This document shows positions 1 through 8,350 of a stretch of 64,000 nt of DNA, one piece after another. Below the pieces are notes generated by a model. That model searched no databases. It had not been told where the DNA came from and saw only the letters and a list, made by a program, of their open reading frames with translations. The position numbers and the translations under genes are program-made. This stretch comes from Riemerella anatipestifer_E (GTDB taxonomy: Bacteria > Bacteroidota > Bacteroidia > Flavobacteriales > Weeksellaceae): the NCBI RefSeq assembly GCF_009932355.1, contig NZ_LEKU01000005.1:184984-248983 (forward strand), read 5' to 3'. The stretch's first letter is position 1, and each line of letters begins with the position of its first letter.

Positions 1-173
1 AGCTAAGAATTGGTAACAAAACTTATGTAGGTGATATCAAATCTCCAGATTACACATTTATGCACCCAGACAACGCTGTGGTAGTAGCAGTTAAGATGTC
101 TAGAACGGCAATGAAAGGTGGAGCTATTGCTGATGATGACGATGAAGAGGAGGAAGAAGCTGCAGCTGAATAA
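1..173 (+). CDS. rplY: 50S ribosomal protein L25 / general stress protein Ctc, C-terminal part
   Basis: Partial: the 5' end lies before the window. The reading frame starting at base 3 gives 56 residues from LRIGNKTYVGDIKSPDYTF to an acidic, alanine-rich tail ending EEEEEAAAE, then TAA. A C-terminal region with HPDNAVVVAVKMSRTAMKG and a poly-acidic tail is typical of the long (Ctc-type) L25 of Flavobacteriia, which binds 5S rRNA in the large ribosomal subunit. Only the tail is visible, so the assignment rests on its similarity to known flavobacterial L25 ends. A clear terminator follows, closing the transcript before the next gene. Confidence 0.8.
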   Translation, partial: LRIGNKTYVGDIKSPDYTFMHPDNAVVVAVKMSRTAMKGGAIADDDDEEEEEAAAE

Positions 174-198
174 GATTTAATAAGAATTTATAATCATG

Positions 199-226
199 AA
201 TCCCACTTTTAACAGGTGGGATTTTT
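199..226 (+). terminator. Rho-independent terminator of rplY
   Basis: Perfect 8-bp stem AATCCCAC (199-206) / GTGGGATT (216-223) with a 9-base loop, running into a short T tract. It lies 25 bases after the L25 stop codon. Confidence 0.85.
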
Positions 227-253
227 ATTTTTGTATATAGGAAAGATTATAGA

Positions 254-835
254 ATGTCAAAAGAGAGGCTGGTAGATTTTCTTCCATTGGGAGCTTTTAG
301 TTATGTGGAAAAATGGTGTAATGGTTATTCTGTATTTATTAAAATAACTAAAGATAGAGTGTCTAAGTTGGGGGATTATAAGAAATTAAAAAATAAAGGT
401 CATCAGATTACAATTAACGGAGGACTTGAGAAACCTTTGTTCTTTTTTGTATTAACTCACGAAATAGCACATCTTATAGCATTTGAGAAATATAAAAAGA
501 TAGCTCCTCACGGCAAAGAATGGAAGCAAACTTTTAGGGAGCTAATATTAGAAAGCTTGGAAATTTATGATGTTGATTTTCAAAAAATATTATTAAAATT
601 CTCTAAAAATCCTAAGGCAAGTTTTAATGCGAGTCGGGATTTAGAAATGTATTTTAAAAAAGAAAACAGAGATGGAGCTTTATTTATAGAAAATTTAGAC
701 GAAGGGCAGATTTTTACTTTCAGAAACGCCAAATTTAGAATGATTGAAAAAAAGAAAAAGCGTTATCTTTGTACTCATCTGGATACAGGGAGGCAATATT
801 TGTTCAGTCCTTTTGCAGAGATTTTAATTGATTAA
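254..835 (+). CDS. SprT-like zinc metalloprotease domain protein
   Basis: 193 residues with a zincin motif HEIAH at 69-73, preceded by a hydrophobic helix and followed by a third candidate zinc ligand at H86 (APHGKEW). This spacing matches the SprT-like family. The C-terminal third (about 145-193) looks like a small beta domain comparable to the zinc-ribbon region of SprT proteins, but I see no cysteine pairs there, so metal binding is expected only at the HEIAH site. A cytoplasmic role in DNA-protein crosslink or protein turnover is known for eukaryotic relatives (Spartan); the bacterial role is unknown. The manC start is only 9 bases after the stop, suggesting co-transcription. Confidence 0.8.
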   Translation: MSKERLVDFLPLGAFSYVEKWCNGYSVFIKITKDRVSKLGDYKKLKNKGHQITINGGLEKPLFFFVLTHEIAHLIAFEKYKKIAPHGKEWKQTFRELILESLEIYDVDFQKILLKFSKNPKASFNASRDLEMYFKKENRDGALFIENLDEGQIFTFRNAKFRMIEKKKKRYLCTHLDTGRQYLFSPFAEILID

Positions 836-844
836 ATAAGAGAA

Positions 845-1933
845 ATGGAATATAATAAAAATCACTATTGTGTCATTATGGCAGGGGGGATTGGGAGTCG
901 TTTTTGGCCTCTAAGTACCCAAAGCTATCCTAAGCAATTTCAAGATATACTAGGTGTGGGTAGAACTATGATACAACAAACTTATGACCGAGTATCTAAG
1001 TTGATTTCTGCCGAAAATATTTTTGTTATTACTAATAAGGAATATGTTAGCCTAACATCGGAACAGTTACCAAATCTACCCCCGCAAAATATTATAGGAG
1101 AGCCTATAATGAAAAACACTGCTGCTTGTAATATCTATATGGCTAATATTATTGCAGAGCAAAATCCAGATGCTCAAATAATAGTTACCCCTGCAGACCA
1201 CCTTATTTTAAAGGAAGACAGGTTTTTAGACAAAGCTCTATTGGGGTTAAATGTTGCGGCAGAAAACAACTATCTCATCACATTAGGGATTACACCTACC
1301 CGTCCAGATACGGGATATGGCTATATTCAGTTTGTAGAAGGGAAAGGTATACCACTACTAAAAGTAAAAACCTTTACCGAAAAACCTAACCTAGAGATTG
1401 CTAAAACATTCTTAGAAGCAGGAGATTTTCTTTGGAATGCCGGGATATTTATTTGGTCTGCTAAAAGTATTATAAAAGCATTCTCCAAGCATCTACCTGA
1501 GATGAAGCATCTTTTTGATGAATGTGACTACGACGCTAATGAGACTGAACCTAATTGTATAGAAAAAATATATCCAAAAGCAGAAAAAATATCTATCGAT
1601 AATGGGATTATGGAAAAGGCAGATAATGTCTATGTGATTCCTGCAGACCTTGGTTGGAGCGATTTAGGAACTTGGAATTCTGTTTACGACAATGCTGAAA
1701 AAAACAAAGAGCAAAATTCCACCAATTCTAAATATATTTTAACCTATAACTCTAAAGGAAATGTAATAAGGTTAAAAGAAAGTAATAAATTGGCAATTAT
1801 AGATGGGCTACAAGATTATATAGTGGTAGATACAGAAAAGGCACTACTTATCTGTCCTAGAGAAAATGATCAAAAAATAAAAGATTTTGTTTTAGATTTA
1901 AAGAATATCAAAAACGGAGAAGATTTTATGTAG
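845..1933 (+). CDS. manC: Mannose-1-phosphate guanylyltransferase
   Basis: 362 residues, the usual length of the single-domain enzyme that makes GDP-mannose from mannose-1-phosphate and GTP for surface polysaccharides and glycans. The nucleotide-binding signature GGIGSRFWPLS (about 14-24) is intact, followed by PADH, FTEKP (about 178-182) and WNAGIF. There is no C-terminal phosphomannose-isomerase cupin, so it is the monofunctional type. It sits directly behind the SprT-like gene, an arrangement I have seen repeatedly in Flavobacteriia, and is followed after 44 bases by the YifB gene. Confidence 0.92.
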   Translation: MEYNKNHYCVIMAGGIGSRFWPLSTQSYPKQFQDILGVGRTMIQQTYDRVSKLISAENIFVITNKEYVSLTSEQLPNLPPQNIIGEPIMKNTAACNIYMANIIAEQNPDAQIIVTPADHLILKEDRFLDKALLGLNVAAENNYLITLGITPTRPDTGYGYIQFVEGKGIPLLKVKTFTEKPNLEIAKTFLEAGDFLWNAGIFIWSAKSIIKAFSKHLPEMKHLFDECDYDANETEPNCIEKIYPKAEKISIDNGIMEKADNVYVIPADLGWSDLGTWNSVYDNAEKNKEQNSTNSKYILTYNSKGNVIRLKESNKLAIIDGLQDYIVVDTEKALLICPRENDQKIKDFVLDLKNIKNGEDFM

Positions 1934-1977
1934 TATTTAAATAAAAACGCTTAAATTTAGCTCAAAATCTATAACAG

Positions 1978-3510
1978 ATGTTGGTAAAAGTTTACGGTAG
2001 TGCTATACATGGTGTTTCCGCACAAACCATTACAATAGAGGTTAATGTAGATCAAGGAGTAGGTTACCATTTAGTAGGGTTGCCAGACAATGCTATTAAG
2101 GAAAGTAGTCATAGAATTTCCGCTGCACTTAAAAATGTAGGTTATAAATTGCCAGGGAAAAAAATTACCATAAATATGGCTCCTGCCGACCTCAGAAAAG
2201 AAGGTTCTGCTTATGATTTAAGCATTGCGTTGGGGATTTTAGCTGCATCTGGTCAGATTATAGCTCCAGAGATAGAGCGGTATCTTATTATGGGAGAGCT
2301 TTCGTTAGATGGAGGTTTACAACCAATTAAAGGAGTGTTACCCATTGCAATAAAAGCAAGAGAAGAAGGTTTTAAAGGAATTATTTTACCGAAACAAAAC
2401 ACAAGAGAGGCTGCTATTGTAAACGATTTGGAAGTTTATGGTATAGAAAACATCAAAGAAGTAATAGATTTTTTTAATGAGAACTATCCTTTAGAACCAA
2501 CTAAAATCAATACACGAGAGGAATTTCATAAAAAAGTAAATCTTTTTCCGTTTGACTTTTCTGAAGTTAAAGGTCAAGAGACCGCTAAAAGAGCAATGGA
2601 AGTTGCGGCGGCAGGAGGACATAATATTATTCTCATTGGTCCGCCAGGAAGTGGTAAAACAATGTTAGCAAAACGGATTCCAAGTATTCTTCCTCCTTTA
2701 ACATTGAAAGAAGCGCTGGAAACCACTAAAATACATTCCGTAGCAGGAAAGATGGGAGCAGAAGCTTCCCTTATGACCATCAGACCTTTTAGGTCGCCGC
2801 ATCATACTATTTCCGATGTAGCATTAGTAGGTGGCGGCAGTTATCCTCAACCTGGGGAAATTTCTTTGGCTCACAATGGGGTGTTATTTTTAGATGAGAT
2901 GCCAGAGTTTAAAAGAACCGTTCTAGAAGTTATGAGACAGCCTTTGGAGGATAGAGAAGTTACTATTTCTAGAGCTAAATTTACGGTAAACTATCCTGCT
3001 AGTTTTATGCTTGTGGCGTCTATGAATCCTAGCCCTAGCGGATTTTTCCCTGATGACCCTAATAATACCTCTTCTTCTTTTGAGATGCAACGCTACCTTA
3101 ATAAACTTTCTGGACCTCTCTTGGATAGGATAGATATTCATATAGAAGTTCAAAAAGTGGAATTTGACCAGCTGTCTGACAAAAGAAAAGGAGAGTCTAG
3201 CGAGATTATTAGACAAAGAGTTCTAAAGGCAAGAGAAATACAGCAAGAGCGCTATCAAGATTTATCTATTAGCTACAATGCACAGATGGGACCTAAAGAA
3301 ATAGAGCGTTTTTGTGAGTTAGATGAAGTGTCACTACTTTTAATCAAAAATGCTATGGAAAAACTAAATCTTTCTGCAAGGGCTTATGACCGTATTTTGA
3401 AAGTATCTAGAACCATAGCAGATTTGGAAGGAGAAGCCAATATACAAAGCCATCATATTGCGGAAGCTATACAGTATAGAAGTCTAGATAGAGATTTTTG
3501 GAAAGTTTAA
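1978..3510 (+). CDS. YifB/ComM family Mg-chelatase-like AAA+ ATPase
   Basis: 510 residues, full length for YifB/ComM. The N-terminal Lon-like fold (about 1-170, GYHLVGLPDNAIKES) precedes an Mg-chelatase-type AAA+ module with Walker A GPPGSGKT at 221-228, Walker B VLFLDEMPEF, and the C-terminal helical domain (NLSARAYDRILKVSRTIADL). ComM from naturally competent bacteria is a hexameric helicase driving branch migration during integration of incoming DNA; a similar role here is an inference. The start ATG is well supported by the N-terminal motif MLVKVYGSAIHGV. Confidence 0.9.
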   Translation: MLVKVYGSAIHGVSAQTITIEVNVDQGVGYHLVGLPDNAIKESSHRISAALKNVGYKLPGKKITINMAPADLRKEGSAYDLSIALGILAASGQIIAPEIERYLIMGELSLDGGLQPIKGVLPIAIKAREEGFKGIILPKQNTREAAIVNDLEVYGIENIKEVIDFFNENYPLEPTKINTREEFHKKVNLFPFDFSEVKGQETAKRAMEVAAAGGHNIILIGPPGSGKTMLAKRIPSILPPLTLKEALETTKIHSVAGKMGAEASLMTIRPFRSPHHTISDVALVGGGSYPQPGEISLAHNGVLFLDEMPEFKRTVLEVMRQPLEDREVTISRAKFTVNYPASFMLVASMNPSPSGFFPDDPNNTSSSFEMQRYLNKLSGPLLDRIDIHIEVQKVEFDQLSDKRKGESSEIIRQRVLKAREIQQERYQDLSISYNAQMGPKEIERFCELDEVSLLLIKNAMEKLNLSARAYDRILKVSRTIADLEGEANIQSHHIAEAIQYRSLDRDFWKV

Positions 3511-3555
3511 AATAGCTTTTTTTGTTAAAAAATCTTAAATATCATATTTTTTATA

Positions 3556-3563
3556 TACATTTG
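3556..3563 (+). promoter_or_regulatory. Probable -7 element of the ECF sigma factor gene
   Basis: TACATTTG exactly matches the Bacteroidota -7 consensus TAnnTTTG. The -33 position is poorly conserved. It would give a leader of about 120 bases. Confidence 0.55.
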
Positions 3564-3688
3564 TCCTCTCAAAATAGACATTTATAGAGATAACTTTACA
3601 TTTTTTAATCATTTAATAATTAGTAATAATCAACGGTCTTCCAAGTAAGGAGCTGTGTTTTACTTTGATTTAAATTAAAGGTAAAGTT

Positions 3689-4279
3689 ATGGAAATAATT
3701 ACGGATAGTCTGCTCATACAAGAGTACCAAAATGGCAATGAAGTTGCCCTAGAAAGGCTTATAGAAAGAAATCAATCTGATCTTTTCAACTTTATTCTTT
3801 ACAAAGTGCTAGATGAAAGCCTAGCAAATGATATTTTTCAGGATACCTTTATGAAAATTATCGTTAAGCTAAAAAAAGGAGAGTATAAAGATGAGGGCAA
3901 ATTTATACTTTGGGCAAAGCGTATTGCTCATAACCTGATTATAGACCATTATCGATTGTTATCTAAGCACAAAAAAGTTTCAGAAACCTCATATTCAGAT
4001 GATGAGTTTTCTATTTTTGACCATATTAGCGAACCTACGGAAAATATAGAGGATTATTTAATTTCTCTTCAGATAAATGAAGACCTTATGAAAATGATAC
4101 AACTCTTACCAGATAACCAAAAGGAAGTGGTAAAACTCCGTTTTTTTGATGGACTTAGTTTTAAGGAAATTGCAGAGCATACGGATTGTAGTATCAATAC
4201 CACTTTAGGCAGAGTAAGGTATGCTGTGATGAATCTTAGAAAAATAATGGAAGAAAATCAAATAATTTTAACAAGGTAA
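3689..4279 (+). CDS. RNA polymerase sigma factor, ECF / sigma-70 family
   Basis: 196 residues. Region 2 (about 15-95) carries the core-binding DIFQDTFMKII and the -10 recognition helix FILWAKRIAHNLIIDHYR. Region 4 (about 130-185) carries LLPDNQKEVVKLRFFDGLSFKEIAEH, the helix-turn-helix for -35 binding. No anti-sigma factor gene follows, unlike the sigma/FecR pairs of Bacteroidota. A 46-codon reading frame lies just downstream and could be a partner. It is free-standing between housekeeping genes and keeps their base composition. Confidence 0.9.
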   Translation: MEIITDSLLIQEYQNGNEVALERLIERNQSDLFNFILYKVLDESLANDIFQDTFMKIIVKLKKGEYKDEGKFILWAKRIAHNLIIDHYRLLSKHKKVSETSYSDDEFSIFDHISEPTENIEDYLISLQINEDLMKMIQLLPDNQKEVVKLRFFDGLSFKEIAEHTDCSINTTLGRVRYAVMNLRKIMEENQIILTR

Positions 4280-4321
4280 ATACTAAAAGGTTTAAGCTTT
4301 TCGTTCTATGGTAAAGTATAT

Positions 4322-4462
4322 ATGCCTATGAAAAAAGTTTATCCTAGTATAGTAAAGGTAAAATTACCCAAACCCTCTACTATAAAATTTTTATTAGATT
4401 TCTCAAAATCTTTATCAGTGCTTTCCTCCAAGAAGAGAGTTTATGTACTTCCAAAAAATTAA
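4322..4462 (+). CDS. Small hypothetical basic protein, 44-46 residues
   Basis: Reading frame MPMKKVYPSIVKVKLPKP and onwards to VYVLPKN, TAA at 4460-4462; the second ATG (4328) gives 44 residues. It is rich in Lys, Ser and Val with no membrane segment. It fills the gap between the sigma factor and the HAD gene, and its stop lies just before the HAD promoter. A regular charged/hydrophobic composition suggests real coding sequence, but the evidence is weak and I do not recognise a family. Confidence 0.45.
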   Translation: MPMKKVYPSIVKVKLPKPSTIKFLLDFSKSLSVLSSKKRVYVLPKN

Positions 4463-4463
4463 C

Positions 4464-4471
4464 TAATTTTG
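4464..4471 (+). promoter_or_regulatory. -7 promoter element of the HAD phosphatase gene (leaderless)
   Basis: TAATTTTG matches TAnnTTTG. It ends 6 bases before the ATG at 4478, so transcription should begin at or next to the start codon. The TTG at 4469, which would lengthen the protein by three residues, lies inside this element. Confidence 0.65.
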
Positions 4472-4477
4472 TGCCTT

Positions 4478-5173
4478 ATGAAAATAAGGCATATTTTTTT
4501 TGATTTAGACAACACGCTTTGGGATCATCGTAAAAATGCGAGACTCACACTCCAAAATCTTTTTAATAAATACTCGATTGAGGATAAAATCAGAGTAGAT
4601 TTTGAAACCTTTCACGAAGTGTATCATACCATTAACGAAGAGCTTTGGGCTAAAATTAGAGACGGGATTATAGATAAAGAAACATTAAGAAAACATCGTT
4701 TTTATGATGTGTTTCTTCATTTTGGATTAGATGATTTTGAGCTGTCTCAAACCTTTGAAAATCTTTTTCTAGATGAGATTATAGAATACAACGAGCTGGT
4801 AGAGGGTAGTATTTCTATTTTAGATTATTTAAAAGATAAAGGCTATACTCTTCATATTTTGTCTAATGGTTTTCAGGAGGTTACTCATAGAAAGTTGGAA
4901 GGAAGTGACATTGCTCATTACTTTGATACAGTAACAAGTGCAGACGAAATAGGACTAAGAAAACCTCATCCTGAGATTTTCCAACTCTCTTTAGATAAAG
5001 CGAAGGCAACGGTGGAGGAGTCCTACTTTATAGGAGATGACTGGATTGCAGATGCTTTGGGTGCTAGAGATTTTGGAATGAAGGTTTTATTTTTTGATGT
5101 CTTCAACGAAGGTTTTGAGGAGCAAGGTATTATCAATATTAAATCTTTAGCGGAGGCAGAACATTATCTTTAA
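4478..5173 (+). CDS. HAD-superfamily hydrolase, YjjG-type nucleotidase
   Basis: 231 residues from ATG 4478. HAD motif I FFDLDNTLWDH (nucleophile D9, acid D11), motif II HILSNG, motif III lysine in GLRKPHPEIF and motif IV YFIGDDWIADALGA are all present, with a helical C1 cap between motifs I and II. This layout is that of noncanonical pyrimidine nucleotidase YjjG, which removes phosphate from modified nucleotides to protect DNA. Substrate specificity cannot be read from sequence. The start was chosen because the -7 promoter element covers the upstream TTG. Confidence 0.85.
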   Translation: MKIRHIFFDLDNTLWDHRKNARLTLQNLFNKYSIEDKIRVDFETFHEVYHTINEELWAKIRDGIIDKETLRKHRFYDVFLHFGLDDFELSQTFENLFLDEIIEYNELVEGSISILDYLKDKGYTLHILSNGFQEVTHRKLEGSDIAHYFDTVTSADEIGLRKPHPEIFQLSLDKAKATVEESYFIGDDWIADALGARDFGMKVLFFDVFNEGFEEQGIINIKSLAEAEHYL

Positions 5174-5208
5174 AAAATGTACTCCCACAAGGAGTGGTAA
5201 AAAATCAT

Positions 5209-5216
5209 TACTTTTG
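5209..5216 (+). promoter_or_regulatory. Probable -7 element of trpS
   Basis: TACTTTTG matches TAnnTTTG, 54 bases before the trpS ATG. No convincing -33 element is visible. Confidence 0.5.
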
Positions 5217-5270
5217 TAAATCCTTTCCTGATAAAGGAAGGGATATTTAATTTTAAAAATTAGAAATACT

Positions 5271-6239
5271 ATGTCAAGAATACTTACGGGAATTCAAGCT
5301 ACGGGAACACCTCATTTAGGAAATTTGTTAGGAGCGATAATCCCAGCAATAGAGTTATCTAAAAACCCTGAAAATGAATCGTTTTTATTTATTGCCAATA
5401 TGCATTCTTTAACCCAAATAAAAGATGCAGAGGTATTAAAACAAAACACCTACGAAATAGCGGCTGCTTGGTTGGCTTTTGGTCTTGACACAGAAAAAAC
5501 TTATTTCTATAGACAAAGTGATATACCTGAGGTGTGTGAATTATCGTGGTATTTGTCTTGCTTTTTCCCTTATCAAAGGCTTACTTTAGCTCATTCATTT
5601 AAAGATAAAGCAGACCGTTTGGCAGATGTAAATGCTGGGCTTTTTACTTATCCTGTTCTAATGGCAGCGGACATACTTCTGTACGACGCAGAGATAGTTC
5701 CTGTAGGAAAAGACCAGCTGCAACACTTAGAAATGGCGAGAGATATGGGTGCTAGATTTAACAATCAAATGGGTGAAACTTTTGTATTACCACAAGAAGA
5801 ACTGCAAGAAAATACTAAGTATGTTCCTGGTACTGATGGTAATAAAATGTCTAAATCTAGAGGAAACATCATCAATATATTTTTACCAGAGAAACAGCTT
5901 AAAAAACAGGTAATGTCTATAGAAACGGATTCTAAAACTTTAGAAGAGCCTAAAGACCCTGAAACAGATAAAGTATTCGCTTTATACGAGCTAATAGCTA
6001 CGCCAGAACAAACAGAGCAATTAAGGCAGAAATATTTAGCAGGAAACTTTGGCTACGGACACGCTAAAACAGAACTTCTTAATTTAATTTTAGAAACTTA
6101 TTCAAAGGAGAGGGAGCTATTTAATTATTATATGACTCACCTTGATGAGCTAGAAGCTAAACTAAAAGAAGGAGCAGAAAAAACTAGAAAAGTAGCAGCA
6201 GAAACTTTAGCTAGGGTGAGAAAAAACCTAGGAATGTAG
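5271..6239 (+). CDS. trpS: Tryptophan-tRNA ligase
   Basis: 322 residues, a standard bacterial class I TrpRS length. The HIGH-type motif appears as TPHLGN (13-18) and the KMSKS loop as KMSKS near 192-196, inside the family signature GTDGNKMSKSRGN. It charges tRNA-Trp in the cytoplasm. It is preceded by its own -7 element and is a single-copy essential gene in this region; nothing unusual is seen. Confidence 0.96.
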   Translation: MSRILTGIQATGTPHLGNLLGAIIPAIELSKNPENESFLFIANMHSLTQIKDAEVLKQNTYEIAAAWLAFGLDTEKTYFYRQSDIPEVCELSWYLSCFFPYQRLTLAHSFKDKADRLADVNAGLFTYPVLMAADILLYDAEIVPVGKDQLQHLEMARDMGARFNNQMGETFVLPQEELQENTKYVPGTDGNKMSKSRGNIINIFLPEKQLKKQVMSIETDSKTLEEPKDPETDKVFALYELIATPEQTEQLRQKYLAGNFGYGHAKTELLNLILETYSKERELFNYYMTHLDELEAKLKEGAEKTRKVAAETLARVRKNLGM

Positions 6240-6285
6240 TTGTTAGGTCATTTGCTAAAGATTTTGTAATATTGAAAAAAACTAA

Positions 6286-6972
6286 ATGCTAGAACTTATA
6301 TTTTCTGCTATCGGCTTAGGGCTAATGTTGAGCTTGGTTTTTATAGGACCTATCTTTTTCCTACTTATAGAAACTAGCTTTTCGCGTGGAGCAAGGCATG
6401 CATTAACCTTAGATATAGGAGTTATAACTGCAGATTTGGTTTGTATTTTGGTGGCCTACTTTGCAAGTGATGATTTAGTAGAGATTATAGACGAATATCC
6501 TAGCTTTTATAGAATTACGGCTTTTATTATCTTCATTTATGGGATTTTTATGATAGTCTCCAAAACTAAAATGAGGATAGAGGGAGGACAGAAAATCATC
6601 AGTCAAAATTATTTTAAAACTTTTTTAAATGGCTTTTTATTGAATATTCTTAATATAGGTGTAGTTTTATTTTGGTTGGTTACTGTAATATCAGTGCGAA
6701 ACCAATATCCTAATCCGTATAAATTTACATTATATATTGGAATTATGATAGCCACCTACATTGGGATAGATTTAATTAAAATCCTTTTAGCAAAGCAGTT
6801 TCATTATAAATTGACCCAAAACTTAGCTAATAAAATACGGAGTACTGTGGGAGGGATATTGGTTATCATTAGTGTATTTATATTTATGCAGAGCTTCAAA
6901 AAATTTAATAAGTTTGACCAAGAGTTAGAAAGAAGCGGCTATGTGAGGGATTCTCTAAAAAACAGAAAATAA
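6286..6972 (+). CDS. LysE family amino-acid exporter-like membrane protein
   Basis: 228 residues with about six hydrophobic segments. The N-terminal GLGLMLSLVFIGPIFFLLIETSFSRGARHAL resembles the LysE/RhtB signature (GPxxxxxxxxxxxxGxRxAL). A mid-protein polar stretch and a charged C-terminal tail follow. LysE proteins export amino acids across the inner membrane; the substrate here is unknown. The stop (6970-6972) lies 6 bases before the LD-carboxypeptidase ATG, so the two are probably co-transcribed. Confidence 0.8.
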   Translation: MLELIFSAIGLGLMLSLVFIGPIFFLLIETSFSRGARHALTLDIGVITADLVCILVAYFASDDLVEIIDEYPSFYRITAFIIFIYGIFMIVSKTKMRIEGGQKIISQNYFKTFLNGFLLNILNIGVVLFWLVTVISVRNQYPNPYKFTLYIGIMIATYIGIDLIKILLAKQFHYKLTQNLANKIRSTVGGILVIISVFIFMQSFKKFNKFDQELERSGYVRDSLKNRK

Positions 6973-6978
6973 TTGTAT

Positions 6979-7908
6979 ATGATAACATTTCCCGAAAAAC
7001 TAAAAAAAGGAGCTAAAATAGGCATTATTTCTCCCGCAGGTGCCGTAGAGGCTTCACAAATACAAGCAGGTATAGAACGAATACAATCTAAAGGATATGA
7101 GTCTATTTTAAGTCCGCATTGCTTGGGGATTTTTAAGAATGGATACAATTATTCTGGAACAGAAAAAGAACGCTTATCAGACATCAATTGGGCATTTTCT
7201 AACTCAGAGCTTTCAGCAGTATGGACAACTAGAGGAGGTTATGGTTGTCAACATCTCATTAAAAAGATTAAGTTATCTGCTTTCAGAGAGAATCCTAAAT
7301 GGTATATAGGTTATTCGGACAATACTGTAATCCAAAGCTATCTTCTAAAAAACGGATTTGCTAGTATACACGGGCAAACACTTAAAACCGCTTCGTTTGG
7401 GGTATCGGAAGAAAGTTATCAGCTTATTTTTGATGTTCTTGAGGGGACACTTCCTAAATATAAAATCACACCACATTCATTTAATAAAGAAGGTGTTGCA
7501 GAAGGCATTTTAATAGGTGGAAATTTGGCTTTGGTTTATGCCTTATTGGGAAGTCCATATTCTTTTAATTTTAAAGATAAAATCCTTTTTATAGAAGATA
7601 TAGGCGAAAACTTTTATGCCCTTGATAGAATGCTGATGGGGCTAGAACTTGCAGGAGCATTCAGAAAAATAAAAGGGCTTATCATAGGTGGTATGACGAA
7701 TATGGGCTCCGAAACCGATAATCCAAACTATGAAGACAGCTTTGATAGCTTTGCTTATGAAATTGTGAAACAAAGATTGGAGAAATATAAAATCCCTGTG
7801 ATGTATCAGTTTCCTAATGGGCATATCTATCATAATTTGCCGCTTATTTTGGGAGCTTCGGTTCGCCTTGAAATTACCTCTGAAAAAGCAGAACTTTTTT
7901 ATCTATAA
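6979..7908 (+). CDS. LD-carboxypeptidase, peptidase family S66
   Basis: 309 residues from ATG 6979 (MITFPEKLKKGAKIGIISPAG); a TTG at 6973 could add two residues. The family's N-terminal IGIISPAG, the nucleophile region WYIGYSDNT (serine in GYSD) and the later ILIGGNLALVYALLGSPY and IFIEDIGENFYALDRML segments, which supply the glutamate of the Ser-Glu-His triad, are all present. LD-carboxypeptidases trim the terminal D-alanine from murein tetrapeptides during recycling. No signal peptide, so it is cytoplasmic. The YraN gene starts 3 bases after the stop. Confidence 0.88.
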   Translation: MITFPEKLKKGAKIGIISPAGAVEASQIQAGIERIQSKGYESILSPHCLGIFKNGYNYSGTEKERLSDINWAFSNSELSAVWTTRGGYGCQHLIKKIKLSAFRENPKWYIGYSDNTVIQSYLLKNGFASIHGQTLKTASFGVSEESYQLIFDVLEGTLPKYKITPHSFNKEGVAEGILIGGNLALVYALLGSPYSFNFKDKILFIEDIGENFYALDRMLMGLELAGAFRKIKGLIIGGMTNMGSETDNPNYEDSFDSFAYEIVKQRLEKYKIPVMYQFPNGHIYHNLPLILGASVRLEITSEKAELFYL

Positions 7909-7911
7909 ATA

Positions 7912-8280
7912 ATGGCAGAGCATAATGATTTTGGAAAGGAAGCCGAAAATCAAGCCATATTTTTCTTAGAACAAAAGGGCTATAATATCATAGCCAAGAA
8001 CTTTAGATACCTTAAAGCAGAGCTAGATATTATTGCCGAAAAAGATAATACTCTAGTGGTGGTAGAAGTTAAAGCGAGGCAACACAGTACTTTGGTAGAG
8101 CCTCACGAAGCAGTGAACAGGCGAAAAATAAAACTCATTATCTCTGCCACTAACGAATTTCTACAAAGCTATCCGAAAAATGTGGAAGTAAGATTTGACA
8201 TTGTTTCCATTATTAAAACATCTCAAAATGCGTTTGAAATCACTCATATAGAAAGTGCCTTTGAAAGTATAGATGGATAG
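7912..8280 (+). CDS. YraN family protein (UPF0102), predicted endonuclease-fold protein
   Basis: 122 residues with the family's N-terminal GKEAENQAIFFLEQKGYNIIAKNFRY and the restriction-endonuclease-fold core ELDIIAEKDNTLVVVEVKAR (D...E-x-K residues). YraN proteins are widespread and have no settled function; Holliday-junction resolvase-like activity has been suggested from fold. It forms the end of the LysE-LdcA-YraN run, separated from the next gene by 70 bases with a promoter. Confidence 0.88.
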   Translation: MAEHNDFGKEAENQAIFFLEQKGYNIIAKNFRYLKAELDIIAEKDNTLVVVEVKARQHSTLVEPHEAVNRRKIKLIISATNEFLQSYPKNVEVRFDIVSIIKTSQNAFEITHIESAFESIDG

Positions 8281-8315
8281 GTTTATTTTTAGGCTTTACT
8301 TTTGTCTAAAATATG

Positions 8316-8323
8316 TACCTTTG
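8316..8323 (+). promoter_or_regulatory. -7 promoter element of the Lgt-like / radical SAM operon
   Basis: TACCTTTG matches TAnnTTTG, 27 bases before the TTG start of the Lgt-like gene. A TTTG at 8301-8304 is too close to act as -33; the proper -33 position is weak. Confidence 0.55.
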
Positions 8324-8350
8324 GGAAGTAACTTTTCTAAAAAATAAAAA

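Noticed and set aside
2574..2780. Minus-strand frame inside the YifB gene
   Set aside because: Antisense shadow of the AAA+ domain.
5181..5195. Small stem ACTCC / GGAGT before trpS as a terminator
   Set aside because: Only 5 bp and no T run follow.
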